Positions 43,265 through 51,391 of a stretch of 64,000 nt of DNA are shown one piece after another. The notes beneath the pieces are model-generated. The model saw nothing but the letters and a program-made list of their open reading frames with translations, ran no database searches and was not told the DNA's origin. The first letter of the stretch is position 1; each line of letters begins with the position of its first letter. Position numbers and translations under genes: made by a program. The stretch is from Mycobacterium terramassiliense (GTDB taxonomy: Bacteria > Actinomycetota > Actinomycetes > Mycobacteriales > Mycobacteriaceae): contig NZ_LT717700.1 of assembly GCF_900157385.1 (NCBI RefSeq), forward strand, positions 1,284,112 through 1,348,111. The letters are read 5' to 3'.

Positions 43265-43914
43265 AGGGCGGTCAGACCCGCGACGACCCGACTGCCGATG
43301 AGCCGGACGCTGGTCAGCGTCAGACCCACCTGCGCGGCCAGCGTGGCGGCGCTGTCCACGCCGACCGATGCCCAGCGGAACCAGGGACCCACGTCACCGG
43401 CCGTTTCGAGGCGCACCCAGCGCGGACGGATGCCGATCGCCTCGGTCTCGAACTCGACGACACAACGCCCGCCGCGGCCCAGCAGCTCGGCGGCGCGGGC
43501 CAGGATCCGGCGCGGGTCGCCACCGAGGCCGACATTGCCGTCGACCAGCAAGACCGTCTGCCAGCAGCCCATTCCGGGCAGCGGCTCGAACACGTCGCCC
43601 AATATCGCCGGTGCGCCGCCGCGGCCGGCCAACCGGATCGCCGTCGCCGACCGATCGATGCCCAGCGCGGGTACGCCGCGGCGGATCAGCTTGGCGACCA
43701 ATCGTCCCGGCCCACAGCCCAACTCGATCGTCGGGCCGGTGCACATCCGCGTGACGGCTTCGTCGAACGCGTCGTCGGAAGCGTCGCGCGACGCGCTGTC
43801 GGGACATCGATCGCCCAGCCAGCGATGCGCCGGCAGGGGGCGGACCTCGCCGTCCTCGTGCCGGACCCAACACTTCTCGCCACCGAGCGCCCGATCGTAG
43901 AGATGCCCCAGCAT
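43261..43914 (-). CDS. Class I SAM-dependent methyltransferase
   Basis: 217 residues from ATG 43914. Motif I IELGCGPGRLVAKL (residues 63-76), then GIDRSATAIRLA with the acidic ribose ligand, and VLLVDGNVGLGGDP. Four-base overlap with the Moco enzyme gene makes a three-gene translational unit. I do not recall it upstream of Rv0218 in H37Rv. The 216-bp gap to lipW contains the palindromes ACACGTGT and CCGATCGG but no clear promoter. Confidence 0.83.
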   Translation of the reverse strand: MLGHLYDRALGGEKCWVRHEDGEVRPLPAHRWLGDRCPDSASRDASDDAFDEAVTRMCTGPTIELGCGPGRLVAKLIRRGVPALGIDRSATAIRLAGRGGAPAILGDVFEPLPGMGCWQTVLLVDGNVGLGGDPRRILARAAELLGRGGRCVVEFETEAIGIRPRWVRLETAGDVGPWFRWASVGVDSAATLAAQVGLTLTSVRLIGSRVVAGLTAL

Positions 43915-44130
43915 GTCACGCCTCTCGCATCGTGCACGGCCGGGCGGCCCGGACGCGCCCCTGCCCCGGTGGGGGGTCGTTACGCGAACCCGCATCGCCG
44001 GCACGCGGATAGACACGTGTTGCGCCGGCGTTTCGATCAACCCGATTCCTACCCCGATCTCCGATCGGCTAACCCAGCGGTTCACGGCAGTGATTCGGTG
44101 CCGCGGTGGGCCCGGATGGATACTGAACCG

Positions 44131-45033
44131 ATGTCGAACGACGACGTTCACCCCGACCTGCGCAGGATCGCCCGCCTCGCCCCCCGGCACATCATCGGTC
44201 CCCGCAGCCTGCCGATCGTGCGGTCCCTGAGCGCCGTGACGGGACGCCGGCGCAAACCCGCCCCAGCCGATGTCGAGGTGATCACCCTCGGCTCCGGAGC
44301 CGGCGTCCGGCTCTTCCGGCCCGCCGGCGTGACCCAACCGGGACCGGCGCTGCTGTGGATCCACGGCGGCGGCTACGTGATCGGGAGGGCCCAACAGGAC
44401 GACCGGCTGTGCCGCCGGTTCAGCTCGAGGCTGGGCATGACCGTCGCGTCGGTGGAATACCGCCTGGCGCCCGAACATCCTTACCCCGCGCCGCTGGAGG
44501 ACTGCTATTCGGCCTTGATCTGGCTGGCCGACCTGCCGGCGGTGGACCGCGACCGGGTGGCGATCGCCGGCGCCAGCGCCGGCGGCGGGCTCGCGGCGGC
44601 GCTGGCGCTGTTGGCGCGGGACCGCGGGGAGGTGCGGCCCGTGTTCCAGGTGCTGGCGTACCCGATGCTGGACGACCGGAGTTCGGCCGCCGCCGCCAGC
44701 CCGAACCACCGGCTGTGGAGCACCCGCAGCAACCACTTCGGCTGGACGGCCTATCTGGGCGACGCCGACCCGCAGGTTGCGGTGCCGGCGCGCCGCGACG
44801 ACCTGGCCGGGTTGCCACCGGCGTGGATCGGCGTCGGCACCCACGACCTGTTCCACGACGAGGACCTGGCCTACGCCCAGCGCCTGGTCGACGCGGGAGT
44901 GCCGTGCCACGTCGAGGTGGTACCGGGCGCCTTCCACGGCTTCGACGCGGTGGCCGCGAAGGCCCCGGTGTCGAGGCGGTTCTTCGAGAGCCAGTGCGAC
45001 AGTCTGCGGGCCGCGATCGAGCCGGTCTCCTGA
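44131..45033 (+). CDS. lipW: Esterase LipW (HSL-family hydrolase)
   Basis: 300 residues. Hormone-sensitive-lipase family: HGGGYVIG oxyanion motif, nucleophile in IAGASAGGGLA, and catalytic Asp/His in THDLFHDED and GAFHGFD. Start at ATG 44131 aligns with Rv0217c; an in-frame ATG at 44116 would add five residues, and neither has a strong ribosome-binding site. Ends seven bases from the convergent amidohydrolase gene. Confidence 0.9.
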   Translation: MSNDDVHPDLRRIARLAPRHIIGPRSLPIVRSLSAVTGRRRKPAPADVEVITLGSGAGVRLFRPAGVTQPGPALLWIHGGGYVIGRAQQDDRLCRRFSSRLGMTVASVEYRLAPEHPYPAPLEDCYSALIWLADLPAVDRDRVAIAGASAGGGLAAALALLARDRGEVRPVFQVLAYPMLDDRSSAAAASPNHRLWSTRSNHFGWTAYLGDADPQVAVPARRDDLAGLPPAWIGVGTHDLFHDEDLAYAQRLVDAGVPCHVEVVPGAFHGFDAVAAKAPVSRRFFESQCDSLRAAIEPVS

Positions 45034-45040
45034 GCGCGGG

Positions 45041-46345
45041 TCACATCGCGAAGTAGACGAGCTCGCCGCCGATGATCGTGGCCGCCACCATGCCGGCGTC
45101 CAGTTCGGCCAGCGCCGTCGCCGGCGGCTCGGTCAGCACGCAAAGGTCCCCCGGCTGCCCGGCTTCAACGGTCCGCGGCCGGCCCGGCCGATCGGCGCGG
45201 CCCAGAAACATCGTCAAAGCCGTTAGGGCAGGCACACATTCGTCGGCGTTGAGGACGGCGCCGCTGGGGGTAGTGCGGTACACCGCGGCGCGCATCGCCG
45301 TCCATGGGTCGCCGTGGCCGAACGGCATGTCGGTCGAGAGGGCCACCGGAATCGCCGCGTCGAGCAGCGAGGCGACGCGCCACAGCTCGCCGTGCTCGGC
45401 GGCGGGCACGTCGGCGAGGTAGTGGTCGCCGCGCTCGGCGACGAAGTTGGGCTGTGTCACCACCGTGACCCCGAGATCCGCGAGGTCGCACAGGTTGTCG
45501 TCGGGCACCACGGCGGCGTGTTCGATGCGATCCAGCGGGTGGCTGCCGGCCGCGCGTAGGGCCGCGATGGTGACCACCAGCTGGGCGGCGGTCACGCAGT
45601 GGACGGCGACCGGTCGGCCGTCGGCGTGCTGGCCGTCGATCCAGGCCGTGAGGGAGTCCAGGTCCAGGCGGTCGTCCTGCAGGATCTTCTTGCCCGGCGA
45701 CAGGAAGCTCGGCCGCGGCCGGAACTCGCCGCGCCGGTGCGCCACCACCAGCGACACCATCTCGTCCGCGGCGAGATCAGGGGTGGCGTCGGTGACGCCG
45801 GTGACACCGGACGCGGTGATGCGGCGGCTGAGTTCCGCGAGGTCGGATTCGCGCTGCTGCAGCGCGTCCGACCAGCCGCGGTCGGCGCTGCGCAGCCGCC
45901 CGTCGGGGTGTTCGGGCAGGCCGACGCGGCCCAGCGCCTCGGAGTTGAGGATCCACAGCGCGCCGCTGCGGTGCTGGATGCGCACCGGGGCGTTGCGGAC
46001 GAGGGCATCAAGGGCCGTCCGGTCCAGCTCGCCGGCGACCGATTCGTGGTAGCCGACGGCGCGAATCCACCCGTCGGGACCGGGGGTGGCGTTCGAGAGC
46101 AGCTGCGTCAGCTGCTCTTTGGTGGTGACTCCAGGCGGCCCGACCAAAAAGGAGTCCAGGGCCGACGCCGCCGCCCGCACGTGCACATGGTGGTCGTGCA
46201 AACCTGGCAGGACGGTCCCGCCGCCGGCATACAACACCCCCTCCCCGCGGCCGGCGACCAAACCGTCCCCCACCTCGTCGATCTGCGCACCGACCCGGAT
46301 GTCGACCGTTCTGCCGTCCAGCAAAGTGGCCCGGTGAATCAGCAT
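45041..46345 (-). CDS. Amidohydrolase family protein (YtcJ-like)
   Basis: 434 residues from ATG 46345, which lies inside the last codons of the CoA-transferase gene (ATGCTGA); TTG 46354 is an alternative. Metal-dependent hydrolase: HDHHVHVRA after the first strand gives the HxH pair, with later RIEHAAV and a final Asp in STDMPFGHGDPW. The family acts on cyclic amides and N-acyl or formyl groups; substrate unknown. Not recalled at the H37Rv locus. Confidence 0.83.
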   Translation of the reverse strand: MLIHRATLLDGRTVDIRVGAQIDEVGDGLVAGRGEGVLYAGGGTVLPGLHDHHVHVRAAASALDSFLVGPPGVTTKEQLTQLLSNATPGPDGWIRAVGYHESVAGELDRTALDALVRNAPVRIQHRSGALWILNSEALGRVGLPEHPDGRLRSADRGWSDALQQRESDLAELSRRITASGVTGVTDATPDLAADEMVSLVVAHRRGEFRPRPSFLSPGKKILQDDRLDLDSLTAWIDGQHADGRPVAVHCVTAAQLVVTIAALRAAGSHPLDRIEHAAVVPDDNLCDLADLGVTVVTQPNFVAERGDHYLADVPAAEHGELWRVASLLDAAIPVALSTDMPFGHGDPWTAMRAAVYRTTPSGAVLNADECVPALTALTMFLGRADRPGRPRTVEAGQPGDLCVLTEPPATALAELDAGMVAATIIGGELVYFAM

Positions 46346-47541
46346 GACAGGCAACGCCTTTCGGCCACCAGCCTGCGCACGGCGTCGTTGTCGGCGCCGA
46401 GTCCGGGCGCCGGTGCCGACGGCGGCGGGGCCTGCGGCGGCGGGGCCGGGTACGGTCCGACCGACGCTTCGGTCGGTAACGCCGCGTAGGTCGCGGCGAC
46501 CGCGGACATGGAAACGTGGATCAACTCACCGCCGCCCCGGCCCAGCGATTCAAGCACCGCCAGGGCCGCCTCCAGCCCGGTCAGCGGATCGGCGATGGCG
46601 TCCCCGCAGAACACCGGTCCGTCGGCGGCGGTGCCCACCAGGCCGCCGGCGACGGCGGCGTCATCACCGAACGCCGGCCTGAGGTCGTCATAGCCGCTGA
46701 TGCGCAACCAGATTCGGCCCGCCCGAGGCGCGATGGCGTCCGGCCCCAGCCCGCGCCGCTGAAGCGCCGCGGGCCGCGAGCCCTCGATCACGATGTCGGC
46801 GACCGCCAGCAACTCGCGCAGCTCGTCGGCACCGCCGTCGAAATCCACGCAATAGGAAAGCTTTTCGCCGTTCATCCAGTCGTAAAAGGCGGGGTTGCCA
46901 TCTCGGGTGCCGTCCGGGCGGCGCGGGCTTTCCACCTTGACGACGGTCGCCCCGGCGCGCGCCAGCAGCTGCCCGCACAGCGGACCGGCCCACATCGAGG
47001 ACAGATCGGCCACCAGCAGGCCGGCCGGCTCACGCGGGTGCACCCGGAAGCCCAGGTGCCGCACCTGCGGCGACGCGGCGGCGACCTCGTCCAGGGCGGC
47101 CGCGGGAATGTCGAGAAGGGCCGCCCGGGCGGTGACCGCGGATACCGGTCGCGTTGCCGCCCAGCGCCCCAGTTGCGGCCACGGGTCGGCGGCCGCCTCG
47201 TCGGCCTCCAGCAGCGCGGGCACGGCGGCGACGTCGTCGGCTCGCGACAGCGTGATGGCGCACCAGCCATCCAGGGCCGGCAGCAACCGGGTGGCGCCGC
47301 CCGCCGACACCCGGCCGCGGCGCGTCAGCCCGAGCAGCCCGGCCCGCCCGGCCAGCAGGCCGGCGGGGCTGACGGGGATACCGGTTCGACGACGGACGGC
47401 CGTGGCCACCTCCTCCGCGCGGGCCAGCACGTGCGCGCGGGAGAAGTCGGGCGGCCCGTCGGGCAGGCCGGTCAGGCTGGCCAGCCCGCTGCTACCCCAG
47501 CTGGCCTCCCACCGTGACGAAGCCGAACTCACGCCCACCAT
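46339..47541 (-). CDS. CaiB/BaiF family CoA-transferase
   Basis: 400 residues from ATG 47541; GTG 47532 is an alternative. The family III signature is clear in the second half: LVADLSSMWAGPLCGQLLARAG, then TVVKVESPRRPDGTR with the NPAFYDWMNGEK segment, and DIVIEGSRPAALQRRGLG. The catalytic Asp is expected near AGRIWLRISGYDD. The N-terminal 180 residues are less conserved. Sits between Rv0216 (25-bp gap) and the coupled amidohydrolase. Confidence 0.83.
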   Translation of the reverse strand: MVGVSSASSRWEASWGSSGLASLTGLPDGPPDFSRAHVLARAEEVATAVRRRTGIPVSPAGLLAGRAGLLGLTRRGRVSAGGATRLLPALDGWCAITLSRADDVAAVPALLEADEAAADPWPQLGRWAATRPVSAVTARAALLDIPAAALDEVAAASPQVRHLGFRVHPREPAGLLVADLSSMWAGPLCGQLLARAGATVVKVESPRRPDGTRDGNPAFYDWMNGEKLSYCVDFDGGADELRELLAVADIVIEGSRPAALQRRGLGPDAIAPRAGRIWLRISGYDDLRPAFGDDAAVAGGLVGTAADGPVFCGDAIADPLTGLEAALAVLESLGRGGGELIHVSMSAVAATYAALPTEASVGPYPAPPPQAPPPSAPAPGLGADNDAVRRLVAERRCLSC

Positions 47542-47566
47542 TGTGCGCGCGGCGTCCCGGCGCGAC

Positions 47567-48571
47567 TCAGAAATGCAGCGCGCTGAACCGCCAGTCCAGC
47601 ACCGCCCGGTCGGGGTCGCCCACCGCATAGACCAGCGACCGCAGCCCCAGCACCCCGCCGTGGGCGGTCGGCCGGGCGGTCTCGACATGCAGCTCGCTGT
47701 ACAGGGTGTCGCCCTCGTGGACCGGGCCGGTGTGCTCGCAGGACTCCCAGCCCAGCACCGTCGTCAGATTGGGCAGCAGCCTGCCGGCCTGCGCGAGCGC
47801 CAGCCCAATGGTGTGTCCGCCGTACACCAGCCGGCGCCCGGCGGCACGCGAATCATGGTGTGTGGCTGCGATGTTCAGGGTCAGCCGGGCGAGCTCGGGC
47901 GCGCCGCTGACCACGTCGCCGGTGCTGCGCAGCACCGTGCCCGCCAGGCCGACGTCGAAATGCGGACCGGGCACCTTGGTCCGGAACACGTCGGCGTCCC
48001 AGTGCGCGGTCGGATCGTGCGGGGGGCCGGGCACGTCGGCGCCGACGGCCGAGAGGTCGTCGCCGGGCGCCCGGTCGGGATCGAAGTCCGGGCTGGCCGG
48101 CAGCATGGCGCAGCGGTAGAAGTCGAGGACCAGCCGGTCGGCCTGGTCGATGGTGATCATCCGCAGCGCGGCCATTCCCGTCGGCGCCCGGCCCGGCTTG
48201 GGCGAATTTCCCCGCAGCCCAACCACTTCCGTGCGGGTGTAGATGGTGTCGCCGACGACGGGAAAGCGGTGGAACACCAGGCCGCGGTAGAACAGGTTGG
48301 CTTTCACACGCTGGGTGGCCAGCGTCGACTGCCCGATCGCCACGTCACAGACGAGCCCCGGGTGGGCCAGCGGCCCTTGCACGCCGGTGACCGCGGTGCA
48401 CAGCACGGCGTCCAGCGCCAGGCGCAGCCGGTCCCCGAGGATCGCCTGGTGGGCCGCGGCCAGACCCGGCGACAGCGTCATCGCCGGCGCCCAGTCGAAC
48501 ACCTGGCCCACCGAGAGATCGTCGAAGTAGGGGCCGCCCTCGCGGATTCCCGCGTACCCGTGACTAGTCAC
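47567..48571 (-). CDS. Double-hotdog hydratase-like protein Rv0216
   Basis: 334 residues from GTG 48571, aligning with the N-terminus of Rv0216; the frame remains open further upstream only because the REP array lacks stops. Two hotdog domains resemble (R)-specific enoyl hydratases: LAHPGLVCDVAIGQSTLATQR and the second domain with VYGGHTIGLALAQAGRLLPN and HTGPVHEGDTLYSELH. The M. tuberculosis protein is reported essential with unknown substrate. Divergent from fadE3, with the three-unit repeat array between them. Confidence 0.88.
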   Translation of the reverse strand: MTSHGYAGIREGGPYFDDLSVGQVFDWAPAMTLSPGLAAAHQAILGDRLRLALDAVLCTAVTGVQGPLAHPGLVCDVAIGQSTLATQRVKANLFYRGLVFHRFPVVGDTIYTRTEVVGLRGNSPKPGRAPTGMAALRMITIDQADRLVLDFYRCAMLPASPDFDPDRAPGDDLSAVGADVPGPPHDPTAHWDADVFRTKVPGPHFDVGLAGTVLRSTGDVVSGAPELARLTLNIAATHHDSRAAGRRLVYGGHTIGLALAQAGRLLPNLTTVLGWESCEHTGPVHEGDTLYSELHVETARPTAHGGVLGLRSLVYAVGDPDRAVLDWRFSALHF

Positions 48572-48613
48572 AACGCCACATGCTGGCAGGCTGTCGAATC
48601 GAGGGTCAACTGC

Positions 48614-48769
48614 GTGGCGATCGCGAGCGCGGCGAAGCCGGGCGAAGCGGGTCGCCACCTCAACAGTGGCGATCGCGAGCGCGGCGAAGCCGGGCGAAGC
48701 GGGTCGCCACCTCAACAGTGGCGATCGCGAGCGCGGCGAAGCCGGGCGAAGCGGGTCGCCATCTCGACA
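48614..48769. repeat. Array of three 52-bp units carrying the REP-like palindrome
   Basis: Units start at 48614, 48666 and 48718, each with a 45-bp element from GTGGCGA to TCGCCAC (the third ends TCGCCAT) and a short CTCAACA or CTCGACA spacer. The units are nearly identical. They occupy 156 of the 215 bp between the divergent starts of Rv0216 (48571) and fadE3 (48787), so any promoter for either gene must lie in or beside them. The family is shared with 3871, 6292 and 22134. Confidence 0.95.
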
Positions 48770-48786
48770 GTGGGAGGTGCGCGCAG

Positions 48787-49932
48787 GTGAACGACGAAGA
48801 GGACATGCTGGTCGCCACGGTGCGGGCGTTCGTCGACCGCGACGTCAAGCCCGGCGTCCGCGAGCTCGAGCACGCCAACACCTACCCCGAGGCGTGGATC
48901 GAGCAGATGAAGCGGATCGGCATCTACGGCCTGGCCATCCCCGAGGAGTACGGCGGGTCGCCGGTGTCGATGCCGTGTTATGTGCGCGTCACCGAGGAGC
49001 TGGCCCGCGGCTGGATGAGCCTGGCCGGCGCCATGGGCGGGCACACCGTGGTGGCGAAGCTGCTGACGCTGTTCGGCACCGAGGAGCAGAAGCGCGCGTA
49101 CCTCCCGCCGATGGCCGGCGGCGAGCTGCGGGCCACCATGGCCCTGACGGAGCCGGGCGGCGGCTCGGACCTGCAGAACATGACGACGACCGCGCTGCCG
49201 GACGGCTCCGGTCGGTTGCGGATCAACGGTGCCAAGACCTGGATCAGCAACGCGCGCCGGGCCGGCCTGATCGCGCTGCTGTGCAAGACCGATCCCAACG
49301 CGGCGCCACGCCACAAGGGCATCTCCATCGTGCTGGTCGAACACGGGCCGGGCCTGACGGTGTCGCGGGATCTGCCCAAGCTGGGCTACAAGGGCGTGGA
49401 ATCCTGCGAGCTGTCCTTCGACGATTTCACCGCACCCGAATCCGCGGTGCTGGGCGGCGCGATGGGTGAGGGCTTTTCGCAAATGATGAAGGGGCTGGAG
49501 ACGGGCCGCATTCAGGTGGCGGCCCGGGCGCTGGGCGTGGCGGCCGCGGCGCTCGAGGACGCGCTGGCCTACGCGCAGCAGCGGGAGAGCTTCGGGCGCC
49601 CGATCTGGAAGCACCAGGCAATAGGTAATTACCTGGCGGACATGGCGACCAAGCTCACCGCCGCCCGTCAGCTCACCCGTCATGCCGCCGAGCGCTACGA
49701 CAGCGGCGAACGCTGCGACATGGAGGCGGGGATGGCCAAACTGTTCGCCTCCGAGGCCGCGATGGAGATCGCGCTGAACGCCGTCCGCATCCACGGGGGC
49801 TACGGCTACTCCACCGAATACGACGTCGAACGCTACTTCCGCGACGCGCCGCTGATGATCGTCGGGGAGGGCACCAACGAGATCCAGCGCAACGTGATCG
49901 CGGCGCAGCTGGTCGCCCGGGGCGGGATCTGA
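48787..49932 (+). CDS. fadE3: Acyl-CoA dehydrogenase FadE3
   Basis: 381 residues from GTG 48787 (MNDEEDMLVATVRAF) with GGGAGG nine bases upstream; the frame extends 69 codons further through the repeat array but those residues are repeat-derived. FAD-binding motif ALTEPGGGSD, substrate-loop ARALGVAAAALEDALAYAQQR, and the C-terminal IHGGYGYSTEYDVERYFRD and GEGTNEIQR with the conserved Glu. Orthologue of Rv0215c. Confidence 0.92.
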   Translation: MNDEEDMLVATVRAFVDRDVKPGVRELEHANTYPEAWIEQMKRIGIYGLAIPEEYGGSPVSMPCYVRVTEELARGWMSLAGAMGGHTVVAKLLTLFGTEEQKRAYLPPMAGGELRATMALTEPGGGSDLQNMTTTALPDGSGRLRINGAKTWISNARRAGLIALLCKTDPNAAPRHKGISIVLVEHGPGLTVSRDLPKLGYKGVESCELSFDDFTAPESAVLGGAMGEGFSQMMKGLETGRIQVAARALGVAAAALEDALAYAQQRESFGRPIWKHQAIGNYLADMATKLTAARQLTRHAAERYDSGERCDMEAGMAKLFASEAAMEIALNAVRIHGGYGYSTEYDVERYFRDAPLMIVGEGTNEIQRNVIAAQLVARGGI

Positions 49933-50016
49933 GGCAAATCCGCCGGGTCGGCGTCCGCCCGTGCTGTATATTTGCGGGACTTCTCACACCAGCAAGGCCA
50001 AAGAGAGGCAGCTGCC

Positions 50017-50424
50017 ATGAGTTATCCCCCTGGGCCCTACGAGGGTTCGCCGGAATGGCAGGGCCAACCGCAGCCGCCTTGGCCGGGTCAGCCGCCCCCC
50101 GGTTACCCGGCCCCGCAGCCGGGTTGGCCGGGGCAACGCGAGCCGGACAACTACCTCGTCTGGGCGATCCTGGTCACGGTCTTGTGCTGCCTCCCGTTCG
50201 GAATCGTCTCGCTTGTCTACTCCACCAGGGTCTCCGGACAGTGGGCCCAGGGGCGGTATGCCGAGGCGCAGGCCTCGGCCGACAACGCCAAGAAGTGGGC
50301 CATCATCGGCGCGGTGGTCGGTGTGGCCGCCTATGTCATCGGCGTCATCCTGTGGTTCGCCATGTTCGCCGCGATCGTCTCGTCCATCCCGTCGACGACC
50401 AGCACCACCTACTCCGGCTTCTGA
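50017..50424 (+). CDS. CD225/dispanin-like membrane protein
   Basis: 135 residues from ATG 50017. A proline- and glycine-rich N-terminus (PPGPYEGSP, PPWPGQPPPGYP) precedes a CD225 domain: NYLVWAILVTVLCCLPFGIV with the CC pair, then VSGQWAQGRYAEAQASADNA and AKKWAIIGAVVG, and a second membrane helix at about 93-117. The bacterial family is widespread in actinobacteria with no assigned function. Ends one base from the convergent crotonase stop. Confidence 0.85.
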   Translation: MSYPPGPYEGSPEWQGQPQPPWPGQPPPGYPAPQPGWPGQREPDNYLVWAILVTVLCCLPFGIVSLVYSTRVSGQWAQGRYAEAQASADNAKKWAIIGAVVGVAAYVIGVILWFAMFAAIVSSIPSTTSTTYSGF

Positions 50425-50425
50425 G

Positions 50426-51388
50426 CTAGGTAAGCCCCTGGGCGCCAACATAAATCGCGTCCACCAGGCCCCACGCTCGGGCGGTATCGGCGTCGATAGC
50501 GCGCCCGGACAACACCAAATAGGCTGTGCGCCAGCGCCCGATCCGGCGGGTGACGCTCACGGTTCCGCCGGCGCCGGGGATCAGGCCGAGGCCCAGTTCG
50601 GGCAGCCCGAACACCGAATCCCCGCGCGCCTCAACCCATCCGCAGAACGCCGCCATCTCCAATCCGCTGCCCACCACCTGGCCGTGCACCTCGGCCCGGC
50701 ACGCCCGGCCGAGCCGGGCGGTCAGCGCGTCGAGCGCCAGCGCGGGGCTGTGCCGGGTGCGGGCCAGGTGCGCGCTCGCGGGGTCGGCGAAGGTGCCGAA
50801 TTCCGCGAGGTCTCCGCCGCTGCAGAACGATGGGCCGTTGCCGCGCAACACGATCCCGGTCACCGACGGGTCCAGCTGCGCGACGGTCAGCGCCTCGAGC
50901 AGCGCGGCGCGCGCGTCGGTGGAGAACGCGTTGTGCCGCTGCGGCCGGTTGAACGTGATGCGCAACGTGTTGTCGTCACGCCGCGCCAGCACCGGGTCGG
51001 CGAGCTCGGGCACCCCCGCCGGGCCGCGCTCGGCGAGCCAGCGCGCGAACTCCGGGCCGGCCTGCAGGGTCGAGTAGGCCAACGACTCGGTGATCACCCC
51101 GCCCAGCGCCGGGCCGCCGGGGTCGACCGAGCGCAAGACGTCGTCGCACACGGCACTGGCGTGCGGCCACCGTTCGCAGCGCCGCGTCAGCTCGGCCAGG
51201 ACGTCGGCCACCGAGCCGACCGTGACGACCCGACGATCCGCACACGGTTCCTCGGTCAGCGTGAAAGTCGCTGTGTCCAGCCAATACCCGGCCACCGCGA
51301 TGTCATCGGCGGCGCCGACGGCGACGATCACTCCGGGCGGGGATGAGACGCCCGTGTCGGCCTCGCTACAGACGTCGACGACCCGCAT
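50426..51388 (-). CDS. Crotonase-family protein with an N-terminal extension
   Basis: 320 residues. The C-terminal part (about 130-320) is a crotonase domain: GNGPSFCSGGDLAEFG and HGQVVGSGLEMAAFCGWV form the oxyanion hole, and SVFGLPELGLGLIPGAGGT follows with a Glu in the usual catalytic position. The first 130 residues form an additional, partly degenerate crotonase-like or unknown domain. Starts three bases after the fadD4 stop, so it is coupled to the ligase. Confidence 0.83.
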   Translation of the reverse strand: MRVVDVCSEADTGVSSPPGVIVAVGAADDIAVAGYWLDTATFTLTEEPCADRRVVTVGSVADVLAELTRRCERWPHASAVCDDVLRSVDPGGPALGGVITESLAYSTLQAGPEFARWLAERGPAGVPELADPVLARRDDNTLRITFNRPQRHNAFSTDARAALLEALTVAQLDPSVTGIVLRGNGPSFCSGGDLAEFGTFADPASAHLARTRHSPALALDALTARLGRACRAEVHGQVVGSGLEMAAFCGWVEARGDSVFGLPELGLGLIPGAGGTVSVTRRIGRWRTAYLVLSGRAIDADTARAWGLVDAIYVGAQGLT

Positions 51389-51391
51389 GGG

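Noticed and set aside
48580..48786. N-terminal extension of FadE3 through the repeat array
   Set aside because: The residues are repeat-derived; GTG 48787 has GGGAGG and matches the family N-terminus.
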